Source of the DNA: Antrihabitans stalagmiti
Lineage (GTDB): Bacteria > Actinomycetota > Actinomycetes > Mycobacteriales > Mycobacteriaceae
Direction of reading: 5' to 3'
Assembly (NCBI RefSeq): GCF_016482825.1
Contig: NZ_JAEMNV010000013.1
Location: forward strand, 1 to 64,000
DNA length: 64,000 bases
Shown: positions 42,457-52,319 of the stretch, piece after piece
How positions within the stretch are numbered: the stretch's first letter is position 1
How the letters are laid out: each line of letters starts with the position of its first letter
Notes under the pieces: model-generated
What the model saw: the letters and a program-made list of their open reading frames with translations, nothing else
Told to the model about the DNA's origin: nothing
Database searches by the model: none
Translations under genes and position numbers: made by a program

Positions 42457-45385
42457 CGTGTAGGCGGTTCGGAATTCGCTGTCGCATTTCGTCGACGTGG
42501 CTGACGACGCCGACAACCCGGCCGCCTGCGCGCAGCTCGTCCAGGACGCCCATCACCGAATCGAGAGCTTCGTCGTCCAGACCGCCGAAGCCTTCGTCGA
42601 TGAAGAGTGTGTCGAGTATCAGCCCGCCTGATTCCGCTGCGACCACATCGGCGAGGCCGAGCGCGAGTGCAAGCGCCGCAGTGAAACTCTCGCCACCGGA
42701 CAACGTTTTCGCAGGCCGCACCGAACCGGTGTAGTCGTCACTGATGTCGAGGCCGAGGCCGCCACGCTTGCCGCGGGACCCCCGCGCGTCGGTATGCACG
42801 AACTCGTACCTACCGCCCGACATCCGACGCAGCTGCGCAGAGGCAGCGATAGCGACTTCCTCCAACCGCGCCGCCAAAACATACGAGCGCAACGACATTC
42901 GACGAGAGTTCTGCCCGCGTCCGGCGACCAGTTCGGCGACGCGCTCCAGTTCATCGTGGTCGTCCTGCATCGGTGCGAGCCGGTCGAGCGCTGACCACAG
43001 ATGGGCGGTCAACTCCTCCAACTGCTTCGAACGCTGCGCTGCTTCGGTGTGCGCGACGAGGGCGGCGTGTAGGTCTGCTGCTGCGCGGCGATTCGCTTCC
43101 GAGAGTGCCTCGAGATCGGCTGGCGGCAGATCGCGAACAGCGATGATATCCGGATCCCCCAGAACTGCTTTCGCGTGAGCTCGGAGGTCGGCGGCGTCCG
43201 CCAGCACCTGCTCGATCGCACGTTGCCTCTCGTTCGACCGCCTCGCCGCCCCGGCGGCCGCTGCCGACTCGAACCCGTTGTCTGCGGCCAGCCGCTCGAC
43301 TCGATCGGTCGCCTGCTCGGCCGCCGCGGCAGCACCGCTTGCCTCGGTGCGCACGTCGCGCCAGCGCAGCGCCCTGTGCACGAGCAGGTCGAGCTTCGAG
43401 AGAGCTTCTTCGGCCGTCCCGTCGGCCCCCATCGCCGTTCCGGCCCGATCACGCAGGGTGGCAATACGTTCGTTCGTCGTCTCGATTCGTTCGGCCAGCG
43501 CGCTGAGCCGTCGCTCCGCGTCGCGTATGACACGGTCCAGGTCGTCGGCGCGCTTACGCTCGTGAATCAGCTTCTGCTCCAGCTGTATCGAGTGTCGCTG
43601 CGCCGCAGTCGCATGTGCCACAGCTGCATCAGCGGCTGCCAATTCTTCCGCAAGTTCGGTCGTTGCTCGATCCCCACCGCGCCCGACCAGCGCATCGATG
43701 CCACGCTCGACCGACGCGAGCACGGCAACAGCCGCGTCTCGCTCGGTCACTGCGGCGGCCTCGGCTGCCGCGGCGAGCCGCTCGTCGGCTTCCGATACCG
43801 AGTCGTCGACAGGCTCTGCCCGCGACGGATGTTCGGCGGAACCACACACCTGACACGGCTGACCATCGACCAACGCACCCGCAAGTTCTGCCGCCATACC
43901 CGCGAGGCGGCGCTCCCGGAGTGCAAGTACGTGCTCCTTCGCCTCGAGCTGGCGCGTCCGCAGCGCATTGACCCGCTCTCGCGCACCGGTCAAAGTTGCT
44001 GTCTGTCTCCGATATTCGACGGCTGCCGCGTTCGCGTCCCCCGCATCGTCGCGCCGCTTGATGCGGGCGGGCAGTGTCGCAGCAGTCTCGACGGCGCGCA
44101 GAAGGTCGTCTTCCAACGATCGAAGAAGGTCCGGAAGCAGCTCACGTTCGGCGTTGTGGGCGGCCGCCTTTGCAGACAGGTCGTCTCGTTCGGCAACCAG
44201 GGCGTCCCGAGCGGTTTGCAGGCGCAGGCACTCCCTCGAATCTGCGACGATGTCGTCGAGCCTGCTGATCTCTTCGGTCCACCGCCGGACCGCAGCATCG
44301 ATCACTGCGGAATCCGCCGGACCCGCCGGCCACCCGACCGCACCGGCCAGTTCGGCACCCTCGGGCAGGTCCGCGAGTTCGGCCGAGGCGTGCTCGAACA
44401 CCGAATACGTTTTTGCCGCATACTCTTTCGCCGTAGTGGTTGCGGTCAGCGACGCAGCGACCGACTCCGCCCGACGAGCCCACGCAAGTTCGTCGGTGAC
44501 GTGCTGGCGGTCCGCGGCGGAGGACTCGTACGCTTCGAGTTGTGCCGCGGCGGTTGCCATCCGACGCTGCAGATCCGCGGTACGACGGGCGTCTGCCAAC
44601 CGTTGTGCAGCATCCGTCGACACGCCTTCGCAGGAGCGCAAATGTTGCTCGCTCGCGGCCTTGGCGGTCCGCGCGTCGGCCAGCAGCTGCTGTGCCCATT
44701 CGAGCGCATCCGGCTCCGGCTCAGCGACCCCGGCCGCCGTGCATATCTGCGCGAGCAGGCGATCGACAGCCTGCAGACGATCGGCGAGTCGGTCGGCACT
44801 CGAGCGGCGCCGGTTCGCGAGCCAATCCTCCGCGCGGCCGAAACGTTCTGTGTCGAAGAGCCTTTCGAGGAGTCGCTGGCGCTCGTCGTTCTCAGCGCAC
44901 AGAAAGCGAGCGAACTCGCCCTGCGGGAGCAGCACCACCTGGAAGAACTGATCGGCGGACATTCCGAGCAATTTGTTGATCTCGTCGCCGATCTCCGGGA
45001 TCCGCGTCAGGTTCCGACCACCGTCCAACCACGTCAGTGTCGCTTTGGCGTTCTCTACCCGGACTCCGGTGCTGCGCAGCTTCGGGCGCTCGTGTTGGGG
45101 ACTGCGGACCAGCCGCAGACGACGCCCACCGATCGTCGCTTCCAGGACAACCTGCGGCACCACACCTGCAGGCGCATGATCGGAGTGCAGTCGTTTGCAT
45201 TCACTGCGCGCGCCCGGGACAGTGCCGTACAGCGCAAATGCGATGGCGTCCAACACCGTTGTCTTGCCGGCTCCGGTGTTGCCGTGCAGTAGGAACAGCC
45301 CATCGGTGCCGAGTGCATCGAAATCGACCGTTGCCGTGTCGGCGAAAGGCCCGAACGCAGTGACCTCGAGCTTGTGCAGCCTCAC
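42407..45385 (-). CDS. sbcC: exonuclease subunit SbcC (SMC-like ATPase)
   Basis: 992 residues. Walker A GNTGAGKT (35-42), long Ala/Glu/Arg-rich coiled coils, the zinc-hook CQVC near residue 510, then the ABC signature LSGGESFTAALALALG and Walker B LDTLFIDEGFGGLD. With SbcD it cuts hairpins and blocked double-strand ends. GTG start overlaps the sbcD stop (GTGA), so translation is coupled. Confidence 0.94.
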   Translation of the reverse strand: MRLHKLEVTAFGPFADTATVDFDALGTDGLFLLHGNTGAGKTTVLDAIAFALYGTVPGARSECKRLHSDHAPAGVVPQVVLEATIGGRRLRLVRSPQHERPKLRSTGVRVENAKATLTWLDGGRNLTRIPEIGDEINKLLGMSADQFFQVVLLPQGEFARFLCAENDERQRLLERLFDTERFGRAEDWLANRRRSSADRLADRLQAVDRLLAQICTAAGVAEPEPDALEWAQQLLADARTAKAASEQHLRSCEGVSTDAAQRLADARRTADLQRRMATAAAQLEAYESSAADRQHVTDELAWARRAESVAASLTATTTAKEYAAKTYSVFEHASAELADLPEGAELAGAVGWPAGPADSAVIDAAVRRWTEEISRLDDIVADSRECLRLQTARDALVAERDDLSAKAAAHNAERELLPDLLRSLEDDLLRAVETAATLPARIKRRDDAGDANAAAVEYRRQTATLTGARERVNALRTRQLEAKEHVLALRERRLAGMAAELAGALVDGQPCQVCGSAEHPSRAEPVDDSVSEADERLAAAAEAAAVTERDAAVAVLASVERGIDALVGRGGDRATTELAEELAAADAAVAHATAAQRHSIQLEQKLIHERKRADDLDRVIRDAERRLSALAERIETTNERIATLRDRAGTAMGADGTAEEALSKLDLLVHRALRWRDVRTEASGAAAAAEQATDRVERLAADNGFESAAAAGAARRSNERQRAIEQVLADAADLRAHAKAVLGDPDIIAVRDLPPADLEALSEANRRAAADLHAALVAHTEAAQRSKQLEELTAHLWSALDRLAPMQDDHDELERVAELVAGRGQNSRRMSLRSYVLAARLEEVAIAASAQLRRMSGGRYEFVHTDARGSRGKRGGLGLDISDDYTGSVRPAKTLSGGESFTAALALALGLADVVAAESGGLILDTLFIDEGFGGLDDEALDSVMGVLDELRAGGRVVGVVSHVDEMRQRIPNRLHVIRGRAGSRLEAQVAG

Positions 45386-46551
45386 GCCGTTTCCTCCAGC
45401 GGCACTTCGGGATCAGCGCGGTTCTCGTCGATGGCTGCGGCCAATGCCTCTCGCAGCCAGCCGAGCTCGCGTGCGGACGGTTCGGCGTAGACGTCGGTGA
45501 AGAAGCTGCGGGCAACATCGATGTCCGTGCGACCACGCACGCGAGCCCGGTAGGGAAGAGCCGAATCGGATTGCAGCCGTTGCCATTCGACGTGTACCGC
45601 GTGGGGAAATCGTGTCTGCAGCCTGCGCATGGCGTCGACCGGACGGACGACGTCGGTGAGTACCGCGCTGACATAGTGTCCGCGCACCGCATCGAAGGTC
45701 GGATCGGTCAGCAGTTCGTCGACAGTCCCCGTCAGTCGACTGAGCGGCCGAACGACAGGCAGATCGCGCCGCTCGACGCCGACCAAACCATGTGGGCCGA
45801 GGTCTGCCAACCACACCGCTTTGCGATGCGTGCGTTCGCCGAAGGAGTACGGCAGCGGGGAACCCGAGTATCTGACACCCTCGGCCAGCGTCTGGGGCGA
45901 ATGCAGGTGACCGAGTGCGACGTAGTCGATCCCGGCGAACGCGTCGAGCGGAACGGTTTCGACGCCGCCGATCGAGATCGACCTTTCCGAACCCGTCGCC
46001 GTACCACCGACGACGAAGGCGTGGGCGAGCACAACGCTGCGCAGCGCGCCGCGCGCAGCAATGTCGGCGTTGATCCGAGCCATTGCGGCATCGAGCACCT
46101 GGGCGTGCGAACGAGCCTGTGGCACGCCGAGTTCCGCGCGCGAGGTTTCCGGCTCGAGGTAGGGAATGCCGTAGATCGCGACCGGCCCATGCTCGTCAGA
46201 CAGCACGACAGGCCGATCGACCGAACCGATACGAGTGATCAGGTGCAATCCACCAGCAGCAGCGAACGTGGCTGCTGCACCGAGGCGAGCCGGCGAATCA
46301 TGATTGCCCGACGTCGCGACGATGACGGCGCCCGCTGCCCTGATCGCCTCGAACCCTTTGTTGCACACGTCGATCGCATCAGCATTCGGAATTGCACGGT
46401 CGTACACATCGCCGGCGACGACCACGACATCGACGCGACATTCGGCAACGAGTTCGGCAATGGCTTCGAGCGCACACGACTGATCGGCGAGCAGGTCCAC
46501 ACCGTGGAAGCTGCGTCCGATATGCCAATCGGAGGTGTGCAAGATCCTCAT
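45382..46551 (-). CDS. sbcD: exonuclease subunit SbcD (Mre11-like nuclease)
   Basis: 389 residues. All phosphoesterase motifs are present: HTSDWHIGR (I), VVVAGDVYDR (II), VATSGNHDS (III), VLAHAFVVGG (IV) and VALGHLHSPQ (V). These bind two Mn ions. ATG 46551 begins with the canonical MRILHTSDWH; longer frames are not conserved. Upstream gene of the sbcD-sbcC unit and divergent from rmuC across 134 bp. Confidence 0.95.
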   Translation of the reverse strand: MRILHTSDWHIGRSFHGVDLLADQSCALEAIAELVAECRVDVVVVAGDVYDRAIPNADAIDVCNKGFEAIRAAGAVIVATSGNHDSPARLGAAATFAAAGGLHLITRIGSVDRPVVLSDEHGPVAIYGIPYLEPETSRAELGVPQARSHAQVLDAAMARINADIAARGALRSVVLAHAFVVGGTATGSERSISIGGVETVPLDAFAGIDYVALGHLHSPQTLAEGVRYSGSPLPYSFGERTHRKAVWLADLGPHGLVGVERRDLPVVRPLSRLTGTVDELLTDPTFDAVRGHYVSAVLTDVVRPVDAMRRLQTRFPHAVHVEWQRLQSDSALPYRARVRGRTDIDVARSFFTDVYAEPSARELGWLREALAAAIDENRADPEVPLEETA

Positions 46552-46685
46552 GTCGCCGACGGTAGGCGTATCCACCGACAGTTTCGGTGAGCCGGGCCAG
46601 CGTTTCGCAGTCGGATCCGCTCACATCCGCCGACAGCGCAATCCGTGCGGCGAACTTGTCGGTGACCTCGTGCACGATCACCGCC

Positions 46686-47849
46686 ATGACAGCGATGACA
46701 GCACTCGGGCTCCTGCTGGCGGCGGCATTCGGAACCGCCTTCGGCTGGTTGCTGCATGCCTCGCGCTCCGATCACCGCGCCGCACGAGCCGAGGCCGCTC
46801 TCGCAGCAATGCGCGAGAACGAGCATCTGCTTCGACAGTCCGTCAGCGCAGCCAGCGAGGATTCGGCACGCAGGCAGTCCGGCGCGATCGGCGAGCAGAT
46901 CTCCCAGGTCGTCACCCCACTCCGCGAGGCGGTCGGCGCGCTGACCCAGCACGTCAATCAGGTCGAGAATCAACGGGCTCACGCGTATTCGGGCCTCCGC
47001 GAACAGGTCGCCGGGATGCATCGAACGTCACAGCAGCTGACAACGCAGACGAGCCAATTGGTCGGCGCGCTCAAAGCTCCGCAGGTGCGCGGGCGGTGGG
47101 GCGAGATGCAGCTGGAGCGAGTCGTCGAGCTCGCCGGGATGGTTCGGCACTGCGATTTCGATACCCAGGTCACGCGCGCTGGTTCCCGCCCTGATCTGTT
47201 GGTGCACCTTGCAGGCGGTAAACAGATCGTCGTCGACTCGAAGGTCCCGTTTGCCGCGTATCTCGATGCGATGGAGGAAGACGATCCGCGCGCAATCACC
47301 GCACACCTCGTACGCCACGCCCGCCAACTCCGCGCGCACGTCGACCAACTATCGGAGAAGGCCTACTGGGAGAACTTCACTCCGACCCCTGAGTTCGTGG
47401 TGCTGTTCCTGCCGGGCGATCCGTTCCTCGACGCTGCCCTGTCGACCGATGGCGAGCTGCTCGAGTACGCATTTGCGCGGAACGTGATCCTTGCGACACC
47501 GACGACGCTTATCGCTCTACTCCGTACGATCGCCCATACGTGGCGCGAGGAATCACTGTCGAAGGATGCTGCCACGATCCAGCAACTCGGTCGCGACCTC
47601 TACTCGCGTCTCAATGTTGCCGCCACCCACCTGGATCGCCTTGGGAGACAACTCGGTAAGGCCGTCGAATCGTTCAATCAGACGGTCGCATCGATGGAGT
47701 CACGAGTGCTGGTGACCGCACGGAAATTGAACGACCTGCCGTCGTTCGAAGGCGATGTGCCCGAGGTCGACCAAGTCGAATCCTGGCCGCGCGCCGTCGG
47801 CTTGGCCAATATCTCCCCTACTAACGGTCATGCCAACGATGCATTCTGA
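46686..47849 (+). CDS. rmuC: DNA recombination protein RmuC
   Basis: 387 residues: one N-terminal membrane anchor (ALGLLLAAAFGTAFGWLL), a coiled coil (about 30-110), then the RmuC nuclease-like domain with GRWGEMQLERVVELAGM, VDSKVPFAAYLDAME and VLFLPGDPFLDAAL. RmuC limits inverted-repeat recombination and matches the function of the SbcCD hairpin nuclease encoded next door. ATG 46686 used; ATG 46695 is equally possible. Confidence 0.92.
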   Translation: MTAMTALGLLLAAAFGTAFGWLLHASRSDHRAARAEAALAAMRENEHLLRQSVSAASEDSARRQSGAIGEQISQVVTPLREAVGALTQHVNQVENQRAHAYSGLREQVAGMHRTSQQLTTQTSQLVGALKAPQVRGRWGEMQLERVVELAGMVRHCDFDTQVTRAGSRPDLLVHLAGGKQIVVDSKVPFAAYLDAMEEDDPRAITAHLVRHARQLRAHVDQLSEKAYWENFTPTPEFVVLFLPGDPFLDAALSTDGELLEYAFARNVILATPTTLIALLRTIAHTWREESLSKDAATIQQLGRDLYSRLNVAATHLDRLGRQLGKAVESFNQTVASMESRVLVTARKLNDLPSFEGDVPEVDQVESWPRAVGLANISPTNGHANDAF

Positions 47850-47872
47850 TTTTCAGCGGTTAATGTCGTTAT

Positions 47873-48874
47873 GTGTCTGGTTACCAACGCGCTCGCTCCT
47901 CCGTGCCTCTAGCGCAACGGTCGGCGTTGCCGACGGTACCCGGCGTGTCGGCCGCGATCGCAGTGCTCATCGCCGTTGGAGCGACGTTCGTCGGCTTCCT
48001 GATCGATGCCTCGCGTGGCTCGGAACTGACGGGCGCGTTCTCCGTGCTCTACTTCCTCGGTTGCATCGCAGCGGTCATCGCGGTTCGTCATCGTGGCTTG
48101 TTCACCGCGATGGTCCAGCCGCCCCTCATCTTGTTCATCGCAGTGCCGCTGGCATCCCAGTACTTCACCGAAGAACCCGGCAAGTCACTCAGGGACATCC
48201 TCCTCAACGTTGCGCTACCTCTGGTCGACAGATTTCCGACCATGCTGGCGACAACTTTGCTCGCGCTGATCATCGGCCTCGTTCGGATGTTCCTCGTGAG
48301 CCAGCAACGCAGCACACTCCCGCGTCGAACTCGCAGCGCATCGGCAGCGGAGGACGAGCCTCGTCGACCACGGCCCGGCACTCGTCCACGCCGGCCCGCG
48401 AAACCCGACGCGGAGGCGGGACCCACCCCGCCGCGACGCGACGCCCGCAGTACCCGTCGCGAGCCTCCGATCGGACGCGAGACTCCCCCACCGCGCAGTG
48501 CCTACCGGGACGATCCGATTCGGCAGAAGCGTTACGACGATCCGCCGACGCGCGACCGCGCCCCGCGCGAAGCACCGCAGTCCGAGGCGCCCGGCACCTA
48601 TCGCTACCGGTACCCGAAGCCACCGGAGGATCCGCCGGCGACGCGTTCGACGCCCCGCGCGGAACGGTTGGTCCACGACTACCCCGCTCGGGACTATGCG
48701 GCGCGGGACCACGCGACTCGAGATTATGCAGCTCAGGACTACGCAGCGCGAGATTACGCAGCTCAGGACTATGCGGCTCCGCAGGCACGAAGGCAGGCGT
48801 CAGAGGGGCGAAGGCGTGCCGATGTCCCGGCCCACCCGAGCCCGCGAGTGCGTTATCGAGATCGCGAAGAGTAG
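47873..48874 (+). CDS. DUF6542 membrane protein with a repetitive C-terminal tail
   Basis: 333 residues. The N-terminal half has about four membrane spans (GVSAAIAVLIAVGATFVGFL, TGAFSVLYFLGC and later), the DUF6542 domain seen in the mycobacterial gene next to ispH. Residues about 145-333 are Arg/Pro-rich and disordered, including a pentad repeat based on DYAAR/DYAAQ. GTG start 47873, 23 bp after rmuC. Function unknown. Confidence 0.85.
   Translation: MSGYQRARSSVPLAQRSALPTVPGVSAAIAVLIAVGATFVGFLIDASRGSELTGAFSVLYFLGCIAAVIAVRHRGLFTAMVQPPLILFIAVPLASQYFTEEPGKSLRDILLNVALPLVDRFPTMLATTLLALIIGLVRMFLVSQQRSTLPRRTRSASAAEDEPRRPRPGTRPRRPAKPDAEAGPTPPRRDARSTRREPPIGRETPPPRSAYRDDPIRQKRYDDPPTRDRAPREAPQSEAPGTYRYRYPKPPEDPPATRSTPRAERLVHDYPARDYAARDHATRDYAAQDYAARDYAAQDYAAPQARRQASEGRRRADVPAHPSPRVRYRDREE
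48691..48780 (+). repeat. 15-bp coding tandem repeat in the DUF6542 tail
   Basis: The unit encodes DYAAR, DHATR or DYAAQ and recurs six times with alternating ARG/CAG codons. The nucleotide unit GATTAYGCAGCKCAG is nearly exact between neighbours, so copy number could change by slippage. It makes a low-complexity, Tyr-rich cytosolic tail. Confidence 0.75.
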
Positions 48875-48911
48875 TGACTGTGACATTGGCTCGCTCCGCT
48901 CGCTGGGCTTC

Positions 48912-48990
48912 GGGGCCTTTTGCGTGTGAGCTTCCCTCCTCCTTCGGTCGCTGCGCTCCCTCAGTCGTCAGTCCAGCTCACACTGGCCCC
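48912..48990. terminator. 79-bp imperfect palindrome between convergent genes
   Basis: GGGGCC (48912-48917) pairs with GGCCCC (48985-48990), and GTGTGAGCT (48924-48932) with AGCTCACAC (48975-48983). The loop holds GGTCGCTGCGCTCCC, and GGCTCGCTCCGCTCGC lies just upstream. It fills most of the 145 bp between the DUF6542 and ispH stops, so a bidirectional terminator is likely. The sequence differs from the five-copy palindromic repeat. Confidence 0.65.
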
Positions 48991-49019
48991 TCCGCGATCT
49001 TCGTTCGCGTTAACCCCGG

Positions 49020-50030
49020 TTAGGTCCGGCTCCCACGCAGTTCTCTTGGCAGCGAGAAGACCAAGGTCTCATTGGCTGTCGTCACAGGCTGCACGTCGGC
49101 GAAACCGTGCTCGGCGAGTAGGTCGATCACGCCGCGGACCAGCACTTCGGGCACCGATGCACCCGAGGTGAGGCCGACTGTCTGGCAGCCGTCGAACCAG
49201 GTCGTGTCGATCTCGCGGGCGTAGTCGACCAGGTACGAGGCGCGGGCACCCGCTCCGAGTGCTACCTCGACGAGCCGCACCGAGTTGGACGAGTTCTTCG
49301 AGCCGACGACGATCACCAAATCGCATTCGGGCGCCATCGCTTTGACGGCGACCTGCCGGTTCTGGGTCGCGTAGCAGATGTCGTCGCTCGGCGGATCCTG
49401 CAGCGTGGGGAACTTCTCGCGCAGCCGGGCGACCGTTTGCATGGTCTCGTCGACGCTCAGGGTGGTCTGCGACAGCCAGATGACCTTGGCTTCGTCGCGG
49501 ACAGTGACGCGGTCCACCGAATCGGGTCCGTCGACCAACTGGACGTGATTCGGTGCTTCGCCGGCAGTTCCTTCGACTTCTTCGTGGCCTTCGTGGCCGA
49601 TGAGAAGAATGTCGTAGTCGTCGCGCGCGAACCGCTTGGCTTCCTGGTGCACCTTGGTCACCAGCGGGCACGTGGCGTCGATCGTGCGCAGGCTGCGACT
49701 TGCTGCGGCGTCGTGCACGGCAGGCGACACTCCGTGCGCGGAGAAGACGAGCAGCGAACCCTCCGGAACTTCGTCGGTTTCGTCCACGAAGATGACGCCC
49801 TGGTCTTCCAGCGTTTCGACGACGTGGCGGTTGTGGACGATCTCTTTACGCACGTAGATGGGGGCGCCGTGCTTCTCGAGTGCTTTCTCGACGGTTTCGA
49901 CAGCGCGGTCGACCCCGGCGCAGTAACCACGTGGTTCTGCCAGCAGGACTCGCTTACCGGTCGCGGTACCGACGCCACCTCGACCCGCAGATCGTGTGAT
50001 CCCGACATTGAGTGGTACAGGCGCAGACAT
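49020..50030 (-). CDS. ispH: 4-hydroxy-3-methylbut-2-enyl diphosphate reductase
   Basis: 336 residues, last step of the MEP isoprenoid pathway, giving IPP and DMAPP. The three cluster-binding Cys are visible: C37 ([11 protein letters not shown]), C121 ([11 protein letters not shown]) and C219 ([11 protein letters not shown]). The substrate-binding [10 protein letters not shown] and LTSGASVPE follow. ATG 50030 chosen with AGG upstream; the first ~25 residues are an unconserved extension common in this group. Divergent from the lipid-droplet-type gene. Confidence 0.95.
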   Translation of the reverse strand: MSAPVPLNVGITRSAGRGGVGTATGKRVLLAEPRGYCAGVDRAVETVEKALEKHGAPIYVRKEIVHNRHVVETLEDQGVIFVDETDEVPEGSLLVFSAHGVSPAVHDAAASRSLRTIDATCPLVTKVHQEAKRFARDDYDILLIGHEGHEEVEGTAGEAPNHVQLVDGPDSVDRVTVRDEAKVIWLSQTTLSVDETMQTVARLREKFPTLQDPPSDDICYATQNRQVAVKAMAPECDLVIVVGSKNSSNSVRLVEVALGAGARASYLVDYAREIDTTWFDGCQTVGLTSGASVPEVLVRGVIDLLAEHGFADVQPVTTANETLVFSLPRELRGSRT

Positions 50031-50122
50031 ACCTCGAGGATACGTGTCGATGGCGCTCCATCCGCCCTCACAAGGACGGATCACACTCTCAACTACCAAA
50101 TCTGCCGCTCGTCAGGCACCCT

Positions 50123-50713
50123 ATGGTTATGATTCGACCTCCTTATCTGGCGCGGGTTGCCGCTGGTGCCGCGGTGTACATACTCGAAGAGACCCGTAAG
50201 TTCCCTTCGACTGCTGTGACGCTGCCGATGACCGCGTTCAGCCAGATGCTCCAGACCGGGATGCATTTCCAACAGTTCCTCACGAGCTTGGCCATCAAGG
50301 GCGATCGGGTTTTCAGTCCGCTGCTCGGCCCTGATCAGGACCAACCGGAGTGGGCGACGTTCGACGAGGACGAGACCGAACTCGATGTGCCCGATATCGC
50401 CGAACGCTCGGAAACCCCGGGTCGCTTCGCGTTGTACTCGATGCCGCCGAAGGAGCAGCGCGCAGGCGTGAGCACCCCGCGATCGACGAACGCGTCGTCG
50501 AATGCGGCTCCAGCGCCTGAACCGGCAGCCGAGCCGGAGATTGCTGCGTACCTCGATTACGCCAACCTGACGCTTGCACAGCTGCGCGCACGGTTGCGGA
50601 ACTTGTCACTCGAAGAGTTGACGGCACTGCTCGACTACGAAGAGGGCAGCCTTGCGCGCGCCCCGTTCGTGACGATGCTGTCCAACAGGATTGTTTCAAC
50701 GAAGGCGAAGTGA
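50123..50713 (+). CDS. lipid droplet-associated protein (Rv1109c-like)
   Basis: 196 residues. N-terminal [23 protein letters not shown]... pattern (amphipathic, residues 4-25), SMMxxF-type helix [19 protein letters not shown], a disordered Pro/Ala middle and a short C-terminal helical domain ([18 protein letters not shown]). The homologue in rhodococci and mycobacteria is annotated as lipid-droplet associated; its location before xseA is conserved. Overlaps xseA by 4 nt (GTGA). ATG 50123 or 50129. Confidence 0.75.
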   Translation: MVMIRPPYLARVAAGAAVYILEETRKFPSTAVTLPMTAFSQMLQTGMHFQQFLTSLAIKGDRVFSPLLGPDQDQPEWATFDEDETELDVPDIAERSETPGRFALYSMPPKEQRAGVSTPRSTNASSNAAPAPEPAAEPEIAAYLDYANLTLAQLRARLRNLSLEELTALLDYEEGSLARAPFVTMLSNRIVSTKAK

Positions 50714-51957
50714 CTGCTGCCCAGCAACCACGGACCTCCAACTCTGCCGAGAATCCGTGGCCGGTCCGGTCGGTGTCGACGAAGGTCACCCAGTGGATCG
50801 ATCGCCTCGGCAGCATTTGGGTCGAGGGCCAGATAACTCAGATCAACGTTAGGCCCGGCACGCGGACCGCATTCGTCGTATTACGTGATCCCGCCGCCGA
50901 CATGTCGTTGACGGTGACCTGTACACCGGAACTGATCCGAGATTCGCCCGTGGCGTTGACCGAGGGCAGCCGCGTGATCATGTTCGGCAAGCTCGCCTTC
51001 TATCCCGGCCGGGGCACGATCTCGCTGCGCGTCACCGAAATTCGCGCAATCGGCATCGGCGAACTCTTGGCCAGGATCGAGCGCCTGCGGGCGCTGCTCG
51101 CGGCGGAGGGGCTCTTCGATCCTCGCTTGAAACGACCGATTCCGTTCCTGCCCAGGACGATCGGGCTGGTAACGGGCAGGGCAAGCGCCGCTGAACGCGA
51201 CGTCGTTTCGGTCGCGCAAAGCCGTTGGCCTGCAGTGCGATTCGTGATCAAGAATGTTGCCGTCCAAGGTCCGACCGCTGTTCCGCAGTTGCTCACCGCC
51301 ATCGCAGAACTGGACGCCGATGCCGACGTCGACGTCGTCATCCTTGCGCGCGGCGGCGGCAGCGTCGAAGATCTGCTGCCGTTTTCGGACGAGACGCTGT
51401 GCCGTGCGATTGTCGCGGCGCGAACGCCGATCGTCAGTGCGATCGGCCACGAACCAGACAGCCCGCTGAGCGACTATGTCGCGGACCTTCGTGCCGCGAC
51501 GCCGACCGACGCAGCCAAACGCGTCGTTCCCGATGCCAATGCCGAGCAAGCACTGGTCGCCGACTATCGAGGTCGTGCCGTGGCTGCGCTGCGCGGGTGG
51601 GTCGAACGCGAACTCCGCGTGATCGGCCAGATTCGAAGTCGTCCAGCACTGGCCGAGCCGACTCGCGACCTCGCAGGTCGTGCGGACGAGATTGCCATGC
51701 TGAGGCAAGCCGCCCGGCGCGACATCGTTCGCGCGCTCGATCTGGAAGGCACGCGGGCCGCTCATCTCCGAGAGCGCCTGACGACACTCGGACCAGCGGC
51801 GACACTTGCGCGTGGATACGCGGTCGTCCAGCGAATGAACGGAAGCGCGGACCCACACGTGCTACGTTCTGTTGCCGATGCCCCGCCCGGAGCGCAGCTT
51901 CGGATTCGGGTTGCTGACGGTGCTGTCAGCGCTGCATCGCTCGGGCCGCATCGATAG
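50710..51957 (+). CDS. xseA: exodeoxyribonuclease VII large subunit
   Basis: 415 residues: N-terminal OB-fold ([24 protein letters not shown]), catalytic domain with [31 protein letters not shown] and [20 protein letters not shown], and a coiled-coil C-terminal part. With XseB it degrades single-stranded DNA to oligonucleotides. The usual catalytic HETD is HEPD here, as in many actinobacteria. GTG start overlaps the preceding stop. Confidence 0.95.
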   Translation: MTAAQQPRTSNSAENPWPVRSVSTKVTQWIDRLGSIWVEGQITQINVRPGTRTAFVVLRDPAADMSLTVTCTPELIRDSPVALTEGSRVIMFGKLAFYPGRGTISLRVTEIRAIGIGELLARIERLRALLAAEGLFDPRLKRPIPFLPRTIGLVTGRASAAERDVVSVAQSRWPAVRFVIKNVAVQGPTAVPQLLTAIAELDADADVDVVILARGGGSVEDLLPFSDETLCRAIVAARTPIVSAIGHEPDSPLSDYVADLRAATPTDAAKRVVPDANAEQALVADYRGRAVAALRGWVERELRVIGQIRSRPALAEPTRDLAGRADEIAMLRQAARRDIVRALDLEGTRAAHLRERLTTLGPAATLARGYAVVQRMNGSADPHVLRSVADAPPGAQLRIRVADGAVSAASLGPHR

Positions 51958-52035
51958 GATCCCCCGATAATTCCCACTGTCGCTCCGCTCGCCCTCGGCG
52001 CGACGATCGAAGTACTTGATGGAAGCGACGGAACA

Positions 52036-52269
52036 TTGCCGCACAGTGACGACACCCCAACAGAAATCTCGCAGATGGGCTACGAAGCGGCCCGCGAAGA
52101 ACTCGTCGACGTCGTTCGAATCCTCGAACAAGGCGGATTGGACCTCGATGCCTCGCTCGCTCTCTGGGAGCGTGGGGAGGCGCTTGCCAACCGTTGCGAG
52201 GAGCACCTCGCCGGTGCACGCGGTCGAGTCGAAGCAGCACTCGCGGCCGCGGAGGCCAACCGAAAGTAG
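52036..52269 (+). CDS. xseB: exodeoxyribonuclease VII small subunit
   Basis: 77 residues, all-helical, with [20 protein letters not shown] and [20 protein letters not shown] matching the family. It oligomerises on XseA. A TTG at 52036 gives the longer form; ATG 52075 would give a 64-residue protein that still holds the whole domain. 78 bp after xseA. Confidence 0.92.
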   Translation: MPHSDDTPTEISQMGYEAAREELVDVVRILEQGGLDLDASLALWERGEALANRCEEHLAGARGRVEAALAAAEANRK

Positions 52270-52319
52270 TCTCGCTTTGCTCTTCGATCACAGCTCCGAC
52301 GAGGACTATCGTCGGTTTT

